Assembly (NCBI GenBank): GCA_018679315.1
Contig: JAHHLF010000038.1
Location: 1 to 18,368 of the forward strand
Length of the DNA: 18,368 nt
Direction of reading: 5' to 3'
Source of the DNA: Bacteroidia bacterium
GTDB lineage: Bacteria; Bacteroidota; Bacteroidia; Flavobacteriales; Flavobacteriaceae
Within the stretch, counting starts at the first letter, position 1. Each line of letters starts with the position of its first letter. The notes under the pieces were generated by a model, which saw only the letters and a program-made list of their open reading frames with translations, searched no databases and was not told the origin of the DNA. The position numbers and the translations under genes are program-made. Below are positions 1-7,321 of the stretch, in pieces.

Positions 1-290
1 GCCTTAAACGGACTGTTAAAACCGTATTTCCATCCCTTTAAAGTGGCAAGGATCGGTAAGTTTTTAGTGTTTAAGGTATAGGTCCCCGGGGTAAAGACAT
101 CTGCCAGCTGGCCCTCATTGACAAATACGGCAGCTTGTCCCTCTCTGACTATTAATTTGGCCGCGTTCTTTATCTCATTCTGATAGCGTTCAAATCTATG
201 TACTATGGTATCGTCATTGGTGTCTAACCATTCAACGATATCAATAAATTCATGTTTTAATTTATTCTTTATTTCATCAAAAAGGCCCAT
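1..290 (-). CDS. SPFH-domain protein, YdjI-like (partial, N-terminal part only)
   Basis: The ATG is at 290-288 on the minus strand and the open frame runs 96 codons off the left edge, so only the N-terminus is present. The protein starts MGLFDEIKNKLKHEFIDIVE and later contains RYQNEIKNAAKLIVREGQAA, followed by FVNEGQLADVFTPGTY and LKGWKYGFNSPFK. This pattern is the one I recall for bacterial SPFH (stomatin/prohibitin/flotillin) proteins of the YdjI type, often labelled 'virion core protein'. Members are usually some 300-400 residues long and tend to carry a C-terminal zinc ribbon, which cannot be checked here. The role is probably membrane-associated scaffolding or stress related, but this is inferred from the family. 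It diverges from the fructokinase gene and has its own promoter-like sequence at 316-347. Confidence 0.75.
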   Translation of the reverse strand, partial: MGLFDEIKNKLKHEFIDIVEWLDTNDDTIVHRFERYQNEIKNAAKLIVREGQAAVFVNEGQLADVFTPGTYTLNTKNLPILATLKGWKYGFNSPFK

Positions 291-315
291 GTTTTTAGTG
301 TTTAAAATAAGGCTA

Positions 316-347
316 AAAAGGTAGTAATTTCTGATGGCCGGCACAAC
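316..347 (-). promoter_or_regulatory. Putative Bacteroidota-type promoter for the SPFH gene
   Basis: Read on the minus strand, GTTG (347-344) is followed after 20 bases by TACCTTTT (323-316). This is one base off the TAnnTTTG -7 element, at the usual spacing from a TTG-type -33 element. The predicted transcript would start near 309, giving a leader of about 20 bases before the ATG at 290. This is pattern recognition only. Confidence 0.4.
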
Positions 348-377
348 TCATTTTGTCCTAATTCTTAGCAGGTATTT

Positions 378-409
378 TTTGGTCGAAGATTTAAATCTAT
401 TTACATTGG
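378..409 (+). promoter_or_regulatory. Putative Bacteroidota-type promoter for the fructokinase-amylosucrase operon
   Basis: TTTG at 378-381 is followed after exactly 20 bases by TACATTGG at 402-409, one base off the TAnnTTTG consensus. Transcription would begin near 415, about a dozen bases before the ATG at 427. A start at 334 would then lie upstream of the transcript, which supports the shorter kinase reading frame. No operator palindrome is obvious. Confidence 0.45.
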
Positions 410-426
410 AGGGCTTAAGTGCCTTT

Positions 427-1374
427 ATGAAACAAGTCTTCTGTATCGGGGAATTACTGATCGATTTTGTAGCCGAAAACCAGGGCAGTGACCTTAGTAT
501 AGCCAGAGAATTTACTAAGAAAGCTGGCGGTGCTCCTGCCAATGTTGCCTGCGCAGTTTCCAAATTAGGTGGGCATAGCAATTTCATTGGTTGTGTTGGA
601 GATGATGCTTTTGGTGATTTCCTACTGAATGTGCTTGATGCGCACCAGGTAAATACTTCCCTGGCACAGCGATCCGATAAATTCACCACTCTGGCATTTG
701 TTTCGCTTGCTGAAGATGGAGAGCGCGATTTTGTATTTAGCCGTGGTGCAGACAAAGAGCTGTCTTATAATGAGCGCGTTAGTGCCCTCTTCGAGAAGCA
801 GATCGTTCACTTTGGCGCAGCTACTTCCTTCTTAGGCGGTCCGCTGGAAAAAACATATGCCCGATATCTTAAAGATTCCGTTGCAGCTGAAGCCTTTATA
901 AGTTTTGATCCGAATTACAGGGCCGATCTCTGGCAGGGTAACGAAGCTGAGTTTGTGCAAAAGTGCTTGCCGTATGTGGCCGTATCTAATATTTGTAAAT
1001 TAAGCCTGGAGGAAGCCTATCTTCTATCAGGAGCGTCTTCACTTGAGAAGGCAACCGCTTATTTGCATGAAGAAGGGGCCAAGCTGATCACCATTACCCT
1101 GGGTGCTGAAGGAACTTTTGTGAGTACTTCCAAGGAGCAATTCCGGGTTCCAAGTATCTCCATTCAGGCAGTAGACACAACTGGAGCGGGTGACGCGTTT
1201 ATAGGATGTTTATTGTATCAATTTGCCAAGGAACAGGATCCGGTTTCCTGCCTCAATGACAAAAATAAATTAACTGATCTGGTAAGCTTGGCGAATAAGG
1301 CCGGTGCAGTGACTGCCCAGAATTTTGGAGCCATCTCATCCCTACCATCCAAAGAGGACCTGGCATCAATATGA
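427..1374 (+). CDS. PfkB-family sugar kinase, probable fructokinase
   Basis: This ribokinase-fold kinase probably phosphorylates fructose with ATP in the cytoplasm. The first PfkB signature, GGAPANVACAVSKLGG, is at residues 34-49. A FDPNYR motif typical of fructokinases is near 160-165. The second signature, DTTGAGDAFIGCL, is at 250-262 with D256 as the expected catalytic base. At 315 residues it has the usual family length. The frame stays open upstream to an ATG at 334, but the extra 31 residues do not resemble the family. The family N-terminus (a short strand, then GELLIDF) begins directly at 427, and the likely promoter lies at 378-409. A GGAGGG at 408-413 is a weak, distant ribosome-binding candidate. 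The stop overlaps the amylosucrase start as ATGA, implying translational coupling. Fructose as substrate is inferred from motif and partner. 2-Keto-3-deoxygluconate or another sugar remains possible. Confidence 0.85.
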   Translation: MKQVFCIGELLIDFVAENQGSDLSIAREFTKKAGGAPANVACAVSKLGGHSNFIGCVGDDAFGDFLLNVLDAHQVNTSLAQRSDKFTTLAFVSLAEDGERDFVFSRGADKELSYNERVSALFEKQIVHFGAATSFLGGPLEKTYARYLKDSVAAEAFISFDPNYRADLWQGNEAEFVQKCLPYVAVSNICKLSLEEAYLLSGASSLEKATAYLHEEGAKLITITLGAEGTFVSTSKEQFRVPSISIQAVDTTGAGDAFIGCLLYQFAKEQDPVSCLNDKNKLTDLVSLANKAGAVTAQNFGAISSLPSKEDLASI

Positions 1375-3314
1375 CTCAGGCAGATCTTCATACAAAAAGC
1401 AGTAAAGCCCTGCTCAAATCCAGTGGGAAAGCAGAGGTGAATCTATTGTTCGAAAATCGGAAAGCGAACAATCTTTCCCTTATTCAATACCTGTATTTCT
1501 CCTTGTATCCGCAGGATCAATACGAACAAAACTTCGACCAACTCTGGAAGAAGCTGGATAGTCTCTTTACCTCCAGACCCAAAGAGCTGAAAGCTCAGGA
1601 TGTAGAACGTGTACTAGCAGGTCGATGGTTTCAATCCGAACAATGGGTGGGCATGCAACTCTATGCAGATCGGTTTGCAAAAAACATAAAGGGCTTGCAA
1701 GATCGTTTGCCCTACCTGGATGATCTGGGGATCAATTTCCTTCATGTAATGCCGTTGACAACCAGACCTGAAGGTCCTAATGATGGAGGTTATGCCGTGA
1801 ATAATTATACGGAGGTAGATCCTTCCCTGGGAAGCAATAAAGATCTCGATTCCCTGACAAACGAGCTGAGAGATCGCAAGATATTACTGATGCTGGATTT
1901 TGTCGTGAACCACACCTCTGATGAATTTGAATGGGCTCTGAAGGCAAAAAAAGGTGAAAAGAAATATCAGGAATACTATTATACCTATCCGGATCGGGCG
2001 ATACCTGATCAGTTTGAAGCCACCATGCCGGAGATCTTCCCTAATACATCTCCAGACAATTTTACTTTTGACAAAGACATGAAGCGTTGGGTCATGACTG
2101 TCTTTAACAGTAATCAATGGGATCTGAATTATAAAAACCCGGAAGTATTTGAAGAGATGCTGACCCAATTGGTCCAATTAGTAAACCTGGGTGTGGACGT
2201 TGTTCGTTTTGATGCCCTGGCCTTCCTCTGGAAGAAATTGGGGACGATATCGCAAAATCTACCTGAAACGCATCGGCTTATTTCCTTATTCCGACTCTGC
2301 CTTCAGACTATCGCCCCGGGCGTGATCCTGCTGGCTGAGGCCATTGTGGCTCCAAGAGATATTCTTCTTTATTTTGGAGAAGGGCCTTTTGAAGGTAATG
2401 AATGTGAATTGGCATACAATGCCACTTTGATGGCCCTGCTTTGGAATTCTATCGCCACAACAAAAACACAGCTGCTCTACAGGAATCTAACCGAATTACC
2501 ACATAAACCTCAAAGCGCATCGTGGATCAATTACATTCGATGTCACGATGATATAGGCCTGGGCTTTGATGACAAATACATTTATGAAGCCGGTTGGGAT
2601 GCCCAGCTGCACCGCCAATTCCTTCGGGATTATTTTAGCGGAAGTTTCCCGGGTTCCCCTTCAAAGGGCGGTATATTCATGTATAACCCAAAAACGGGAG
2701 ATGGCAGGATCGTTGGGAATACGGCTTCCTTAGTGGGGCTGGAAAAAGCCCTGGAAGAAAAGAACGCGCCTCTCAGGAAGCAAGCCCTGGATAAGATCGT
2801 GATGCTCCACGGAATTATACTTACTTATGGGGGCATTCCTATGATATATGCCGGCGATGAATTGGCCGTACTTAATGATTATTCTTATTTGAAAGAGGCC
2901 GATAAGAAAGATGATACCCGATGGTTGAACAGGCCCAAACAACCCTGGGATGTGGTCGCTTCATTGAAGAAGAAAGATTCTGATGCCAGATTTATTCATA
3001 AAAGCATAAAGAAGATGATCGGCATTCGAAAAAAGGAGCCCTGCCTGGCCGATCTCAATCCCCGGACTTTTATCGACTTAGATAATCCACACCTCCTGGC
3101 TTTTATGAGAGATCTAAAAGATAGCCCCGACATGTTCCTTGTCATTTCCAATTTCAGTCCGCAGCAACAAGTCATCAGGGTAAAACATCTTATAGAAGGC
3201 GGTTGCCCAAAGACGTCTGAATTATATGATCTGATAAGTGAAAAGAAAATTTCCCTGAAGCGTGGTTGGATAACCATCAAGCCCTATCAACTTTTTTGGC
3301 TTAAGCGTATTTGA
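1371..3314 (+). CDS. Amylosucrase (GH13 family)
   Basis: The enzyme should convert sucrose into fructose plus an alpha-1,4-glucan, or act as the closely related sucrose hydrolase. The 647 residues match the usual amylosucrase length (about 630-650). A helical N-terminal part (about 1-90) precedes the (beta/alpha)8 barrel with LHVMPLTTRPEGPNDGGYAV (124-143) and DFVVNHTSDE (176-185). The catalytic nucleophile is D281 in RFDALAF, the acid/base is E323 in LAEAIV, and the transition-state stabiliser is D393 in RCHDDIG. FNSNQWDLNY (245-254) is characteristic of amylosucrases rather than general alpha-amylases. A beta-sandwich C-terminal domain ends in IKPYQLFWLKRI. No signal peptide is visible, so it is cytoplasmic. 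The start overlaps the fructokinase stop by four bases. The 3' end overlaps the convergent AlbA_2 gene by 14 bases. Polymerase and hydrolase forms cannot be told apart from sequence alone. Confidence 0.9.
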   Translation: MTQADLHTKSSKALLKSSGKAEVNLLFENRKANNLSLIQYLYFSLYPQDQYEQNFDQLWKKLDSLFTSRPKELKAQDVERVLAGRWFQSEQWVGMQLYADRFAKNIKGLQDRLPYLDDLGINFLHVMPLTTRPEGPNDGGYAVNNYTEVDPSLGSNKDLDSLTNELRDRKILLMLDFVVNHTSDEFEWALKAKKGEKKYQEYYYTYPDRAIPDQFEATMPEIFPNTSPDNFTFDKDMKRWVMTVFNSNQWDLNYKNPEVFEEMLTQLVQLVNLGVDVVRFDALAFLWKKLGTISQNLPETHRLISLFRLCLQTIAPGVILLAEAIVAPRDILLYFGEGPFEGNECELAYNATLMALLWNSIATTKTQLLYRNLTELPHKPQSASWINYIRCHDDIGLGFDDKYIYEAGWDAQLHRQFLRDYFSGSFPGSPSKGGIFMYNPKTGDGRIVGNTASLVGLEKALEEKNAPLRKQALDKIVMLHGIILTYGGIPMIYAGDELAVLNDYSYLKEADKKDDTRWLNRPKQPWDVVASLKKKDSDARFIHKSIKKMIGIRKKEPCLADLNPRTFIDLDNPHLLAFMRDLKDSPDMFLVISNFSPQQQVIRVKHLIEGGCPKTSELYDLISEKKISLKRGWITIKPYQLFWLKRI

Positions 3315-4437
3315 CTTTTCGGAGAATGCGCTGCGACTCCTTGACGGAATTATAGACAGACGGGTCATAGGGCTTTAATAAGGGGCGAATTCTATCGAGT
3401 TTGTCCTTGGCATCTTCAAAGCCGTTGAGATAGCATATCAGGTAGGTGGCAGGCAATTGCTGTAAGTCGGCTATCTCCCTTTTCTTTAGCGATATACCAT
3501 TTTCCAGTTTTTGGATCAGGGTATTGTTTGCATTGTAGATGTGATAGAGGGTTTTCTTATCATATACGGGGGGATCAAAAAGTAATTCGCTTTGTATCAA
3601 ATAGGTGCCATTGTCCGAAAACGTAATGTTCACTTTTTCAAGCGGGTAGTACGTCTGCTCCTTTCCCAATCCCAGTTGCACGTATTCAATAGTAGAAAAT
3701 GAATTTTCATCATAGCTGATAGACACCTCATCCAGGGTAGAATAGAAGAGCTTCACCTGTTCATTGATGAGTTCTATATCCACCCTCGAGAGATACACCT
3801 GGTCTTTTACGCGTTTTTCGTGACCTGCCCAGCATACCACAAATTGCTCTTTGAACACCTTGTAGTAACTACTGAGATCCTTGTGCCGATAGTTGAGGAA
3901 ATTAATAACCCCATCCAGGGTCAGTTGAATATTATTCTGAGCGTGTTGTTCTATCGTACTAACTATCTCAGAATTTTGATCCTTGATCGCAATTGCTTTA
4001 TCAAAAGGCATGCTGATGCTGCCTTCTCTGAAGAACACAGTGCCTTCATAATATTTCCAGATCTTCTTGTTTAGCGAGCAGGTTGTTCCGCTGGAAGCAA
4101 TCGTCACCAGGCCAACGACTTTTCCTTCGGGCAGATGCGGAAAAGGGATATTCTCATACGAAAGTTTAGGGGGATTTTTTAAATAGGCATTGACGAGATT
4201 CTGGATCTTACTATCGTCAAAAAAATCGACACCAACGATCTTGTTATCCTCGTCTTCTACACCAATGACGATATAGGAATTGTTTTCCGGGTTGCTGTTG
4301 GCCAGGGCACAGACATGTTTCAGGAATTTCCCCTTGCCTTCCTTCTCGCCAATACTGATAAAGCGCTTTTTGTCATAAAAGCTATTCTCGTCGTTATGGG
4401 CCAGTAGATTCTTAACAAGCAGACGTTTATTGATCAT
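3301..4437 (-). CDS. AlbA_2/Schlafen-like domain protein of unknown function
   Basis: Residues about 30-72 (E-KEGKGKFLKHVCALANS, then YIVIGVEDEDNKIVGVD) fit the core of the AlbA_2 'putative DNA-binding' domain, also called Schlafen AlbA_2. A later FFREGS (135-140) corresponds to the RxGS segment that closes the domain. The usual Asn-Ser-Gly-Gly turn is replaced by NSNPENNSY, so the central loop is atypical. Residues about 150-378 are not recognised; they contain no membrane segment and are rich in charged residues. AlbA_2 proteins have been linked to nucleic-acid binding or nuclease activity, but no function can be assigned here. It is the last gene of a three-gene minus-strand operon: its ATG overlaps the SDR stop as ATGA. 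Its stop lies inside the convergent amylosucrase gene. Confidence 0.7.
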   Translation of the reverse strand: MINKRLLVKNLLAHNDENSFYDKKRFISIGEKEGKGKFLKHVCALANSNPENNSYIVIGVEDEDNKIVGVDFFDDSKIQNLVNAYLKNPPKLSYENIPFPHLPEGKVVGLVTIASSGTTCSLNKKIWKYYEGTVFFREGSISMPFDKAIAIKDQNSEIVSTIEQHAQNNIQLTLDGVINFLNYRHKDLSSYYKVFKEQFVVCWAGHEKRVKDQVYLSRVDIELINEQVKLFYSTLDEVSISYDENSFSTIEYVQLGLGKEQTYYPLEKVNITFSDNGTYLIQSELLFDPPVYDKKTLYHIYNANNTLIQKLENGISLKKREIADLQQLPATYLICYLNGFEDAKDKLDRIRPLLKPYDPSVYNSVKESQRILRKVKYA

Positions 4438-5189
4438 AGGGTTTTCTTGATAATCGTACTGCTTGCCTGGGCCGTAGGTAAGACGACAAGATCGGCAATG
4501 TTTACATGCATCGGACGTGTGATGACGAACAAAATGATCTCGGCTATATCTTCCGGGGTCAAAGGTTGATACCCTTTATACACCGTTTTTGCCCGCTCGA
4601 GATCGCCCTTAAAGCGCACATTGGAAAATTCTGTTTCCACTAATCCAGGGTTTACGGCACCAACCCGAATCCCGTGTTCATTCAGATCTATACGCATAGC
4701 CTGGTTGATGGCATCTACGGCATGCTTGCTGGCACAATAGACATTCCCTTTTGGGTACACCTCTTTCCCCGCCGTAGAACCAATATTGATCACATGGCCC
4801 TGGTTCCGTTTTATCATGCCCGGAATAACCGCTTTTGATACATAGAGCAAGCCTTTTACGTTAATATCCAACATGGCGTCCCAGTCATCAAGATCGCCTT
4901 GGTCTATCGTATCCAGGCCATGGGCATTCCCGGCATTATTGATCAATACATGTATCTGTGACCACCTGGCGTGCAAAGATCCTATAGCTCTATACACCCC
5001 ATTCCTGTCGCGTACATCAAAATTCAAGGTGTGCGTTTCACAATAACTCTTCAATTCTGCACTTAATGCGTCTAGACGTTCTTGTCTTCTTCCACATAAA
5101 ATAAGATCGTATCCATGTTTTCCAAGACAAAGCGCCGTAGCATATCCAATGCCACTGGTAGCTCCGGTAATTAATGCGATTTTGGCCAT
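4434..5189 (-). CDS. Short-chain dehydrogenase/reductase, YdfG-like
   Basis: This is a classical SDR of 251 residues, the normal length. It shows the TGATSGIG dinucleotide-binding motif at 8-15, NNAG at 84-87, N110, and the catalytic S138, Y151 and K155 (YCASK). CGRRQERLD at 32-40 supplies two arginines after beta-2, which favours NADP(H). VNPGLVETEFSNVRFKGD near 180-195 closely resembles E. coli YdfG, a 3-hydroxy acid/malonic semialdehyde (serine) dehydrogenase, so a small hydroxy acid or aldehyde is the likely substrate. It is soluble and cytoplasmic, without a signal peptide. It lies 11 bases downstream of the aldo/keto reductase gene and overlaps the next gene by four bases, so the three are almost certainly co-transcribed. 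The exact substrate is inference. Confidence 0.88.
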   Translation of the reverse strand: MAKIALITGATSGIGYATALCLGKHGYDLILCGRRQERLDALSAELKSYCETHTLNFDVRDRNGVYRAIGSLHARWSQIHVLINNAGNAHGLDTIDQGDLDDWDAMLDINVKGLLYVSKAVIPGMIKRNQGHVINIGSTAGKEVYPKGNVYCASKHAVDAINQAMRIDLNEHGIRVGAVNPGLVETEFSNVRFKGDLERAKTVYKGYQPLTPEDIAEIILFVITRPMHVNIADLVVLPTAQASSTIIKKTL

Positions 5190-5200
5190 AATTCTATGTT

Positions 5201-6076
5201 TTAAGGTACGTCATGTCCTTGAGAAGCGATCAAAAGACGAAACCAATCCTGTGTATCAAGAAGCAGATCGCTCGCTTTTACAGACAAGGCTAGTCGCTCC
5301 TTTGTGGTTGTACCCACTACCGGGTGAATGCCAGCAGGATGTGTCATAAGCCAGGCCAACAACAATTCCATAGCAGTTACCTGATACTTCTTTTTTAGTT
5401 TCTTCAGCACTTTTTTGATCCGCTTGTGTTTCTTTCCCTTTTTTCTAAAATAAGACCCTAAAGGGCTCCAGGCCATCATCATGCGTTTATTTATGATGCC
5501 ATCATCTAATATCCCATTGTAGAATGCCTTATGCTGTGTCAGGGAACACTCTATTTGATTTGCCTGAACTTCAGTTCCTGACGCTATTAAAGCCACTTGA
5601 GAAGGTGTGAAGTTAGAAACCCCAAAATCCCTGATCTTGCCATCCTTACGCAACTTTTTTATTGCATTGGTAACAGCTTCGGGATGCATAAGCGGACTAG
5701 GACGATGCAAGAGCAAGAGATCCAGATGATCTGTTTGCAAATGAGTCAAGGATTGCTCTACAGACCCAACAATATAATCCTCATCGTATTGATAATGGTT
5801 GACCTTATTCTCCCTGTTCTCCACCACTAACTGGATTCCACATTTGCTGATCAATTGAATCTGATCACGGGCTATACCGCTCTCTTTCAGGGCTTTGCCA
5901 AAATCAGCTTCATTAGTATATCCTCCATAAATATCAGCATGATCAAAAGTGCTTATCCCTAGTTCCAGGCAGTAGTTTATCAACCCTGCCATTTCGGGGG
6001 TTGAAAGTGATTTTCCCCAGCTTCCCCAGGTCATTGTTCCGGCTATTATTCTGGAATAGGAATCTCTGTTTTTCAT
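5201..6076 (-). CDS. Aldo/keto reductase, YdhF-like
   Basis: This NADPH-dependent (beta/alpha)8 oxidoreductase closely resembles E. coli YdhF, including FDHADIYGGY, LDLLLLHRPSPLM, FGVSNFTPSQ and the C-terminal GHDVP (GYDVP in YdhF). Numbering from the ATG at 6076 (291 residues), the catalytic tetrad is D45, Y50, K78 and H124. A lysine/arginine-rich stretch (RKKGKKHKRIKKVLKKLKKK) occupies about 214-233, where YdhF is less basic. The frame can be extended six codons to a TTG at 6094, but the ATG gives the better family length, so I chose it. It is the first gene of the operon with the SDR and AlbA_2 genes and diverges from moxR. The physiological substrate is unknown. Confidence 0.88.
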   Translation of the reverse strand: MKNRDSYSRIIAGTMTWGSWGKSLSTPEMAGLINYCLELGISTFDHADIYGGYTNEADFGKALKESGIARDQIQLISKCGIQLVVENRENKVNHYQYDEDYIVGSVEQSLTHLQTDHLDLLLLHRPSPLMHPEAVTNAIKKLRKDGKIRDFGVSNFTPSQVALIASGTEVQANQIECSLTQHKAFYNGILDDGIINKRMMMAWSPLGSYFRKKGKKHKRIKKVLKKLKKKYQVTAMELLLAWLMTHPAGIHPVVGTTTKERLALSVKASDLLLDTQDWFRLLIASQGHDVP

Positions 6077-6236
6077 ATCAGGTGAAATTAGCAAATAAAT
6101 CCCTTAAATCCTTCCTAAAATAAGGGGGTTTGCCTGAATTTTTAACCAATCATTAACAGCGCATCTCTAAATAAATTTTCAATTTGCGAGTTGCTATAAT
6201 AGCCAACCATTTCTAATAGAAAGTAAACGATATTCA
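6077..6236. other. Divergent intergenic region between the aldo/keto reductase gene and moxR
   Basis: This AT-rich 160-base gap must carry the promoters of both the minus-strand operon and the moxR-Bat operon. I see only partial matches. On the minus strand, TTTATTTG at 6099-6092 is one base off a -7 element but lacks a partner. On the plus strand, TAAATTTT (6172-6179) and TATAAT (6195-6200) are possible but lack a clear -33 partner. No gene, hairpin or RNA was recognised. Confidence 0.4.
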
Positions 6237-7238
6237 ATGGAGGAAAATACTACGATCGATATCCAGGCTGTCAATGAAAAAATCGCACAGGATAGTGCGT
6301 TTATTGATCTGTTGGTTCCGGAGATCAACAAAGTGATCATCGGACAGAAACATATGGTAGAACGATTGCTTATCGGGCTACTGGGGAAAGGGCATATTTT
6401 ATTAGAAGGCGTACCAGGATTGGCAAAAACATTGGCCATCAACACCTTGTCTAAGGCGGTAAAAGGCTCTTTTAGTCGGATTCAGTTCACCCCCGACCTT
6501 TTGCCTGCCGATGTTGTAGGGACCATGATCTACAATATCAAGGAGAATGATTTCTCAATCAAAAAAGGGCCCATCTTTGCCAATTTTGTCCTGGCCGATG
6601 AGATAAACAGAGCCCCGGCCAAAGTGCAATCGGCCTTATTGGAAGCCATGCAGGAAAGACAGGTTACCATTGGCGATGAAACTTTTCCGCTGGATGATCC
6701 ATTCTTGGTGATGGCCACACAAAACCCGGTAGAACAGGAAGGAACCTATCCCCTTCCGGAAGCGCAGATAGACCGTTTTATGCTGAAGACAGTCATCGAT
6801 TATCCGAAAATGAATGAAGAGCAGATGATCATGCGCCAGAATATTATGGAGAATGCGCAAGCTGTGAAACCGGTAATAAGTTTAAAACAGATCCTTGATG
6901 CACAGCAGGCAGTAAGGAATGTGTATATGGATGAAAAAATTGAGAAGTATATCCTGGATCTGGTATTTGCCTCCAGGTATCCGGAAAAATACAACCTGGA
7001 GCAGCTAAAACCCCTGATCAGTTTTGGGGCTTCACCCAGGGGAAGTATTTATCTGGCTGCCGCTTCAAAATGCTATGCCTTTATTAAACGTCGAGGTTAT
7101 GTCATTCCGGAAGATATCAGGGCCGTAGTACATGATGTTTTGCGTCACCGAATTGGTATTACTTATGAGGCCGAAGCGGAAAACATTACTTCAGAAGATA
7201 TGATCAACCAAATCGTAAATCAGGTTGAAGTGCCTTAG
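6237..7238 (+). CDS. MoxR-family AAA+ ATPase
   Basis: This chaperone-like AAA+ ATPase is expected to act on the VWA proteins encoded downstream. In its 333 residues, Walker A is GVPGLAKT (58-65), Walker B is VLADEINR (118-125), sensor 1 is MATQNP (159-164), an arginine-finger-type PEAQIDR is at 174-180 and sensor 2 is GASPR (264-268), all intact. The MoxR signature PLPEAQIDRFMLK is clear. It has no signal peptide or membrane segment, so it acts at the cytoplasmic face. It opens an operon of eight genes and is separated from DUF58 by 83 bases, the largest gap in the operon. In other bacteria MoxR-DUF58-VWA sets assist maturation of proteins or complexes and stress tolerance. The client here is unknown. 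Confidence 0.93.
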   Translation: MEENTTIDIQAVNEKIAQDSAFIDLLVPEINKVIIGQKHMVERLLIGLLGKGHILLEGVPGLAKTLAINTLSKAVKGSFSRIQFTPDLLPADVVGTMIYNIKENDFSIKKGPIFANFVLADEINRAPAKVQSALLEAMQERQVTIGDETFPLDDPFLVMATQNPVEQEGTYPLPEAQIDRFMLKTVIDYPKMNEEQMIMRQNIMENAQAVKPVISLKQILDAQQAVRNVYMDEKIEKYILDLVFASRYPEKYNLEQLKPLISFGASPRGSIYLAAASKCYAFIKRRGYVIPEDIRAVVHDVLRHRIGITYEAEAENITSEDMINQIVNQVEVP

Positions 7239-7321
7239 GCCCTCAAAAACTAGACCTGAGTAACCAAGAGAACACAGCTAACAAATTCCCCCGAGGTATG
7301 TTTTGTGGGAACTTATTCTAG

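Noticed and set aside
334..426. 31-residue N-terminal extension of the fructokinase
   Set aside because: It has no similarity to the family, overlaps both promoter-like sequences, and the family N-terminus starts exactly at the ATG at 427.
6077..6094. TTG start adding six residues to the aldo/keto reductase
   Set aside because: The ATG at 6076 gives a length and N-terminus that fit YdhF-type enzymes, and the extra residues lack support.
7286..7311. Inverted repeat TTCCC...GGGAA in the gap between moxR and the DUF58 gene
   Set aside because: The stem is only five pairs with a 16-base loop and no T-tract, so it is neither a convincing terminator nor an operator.
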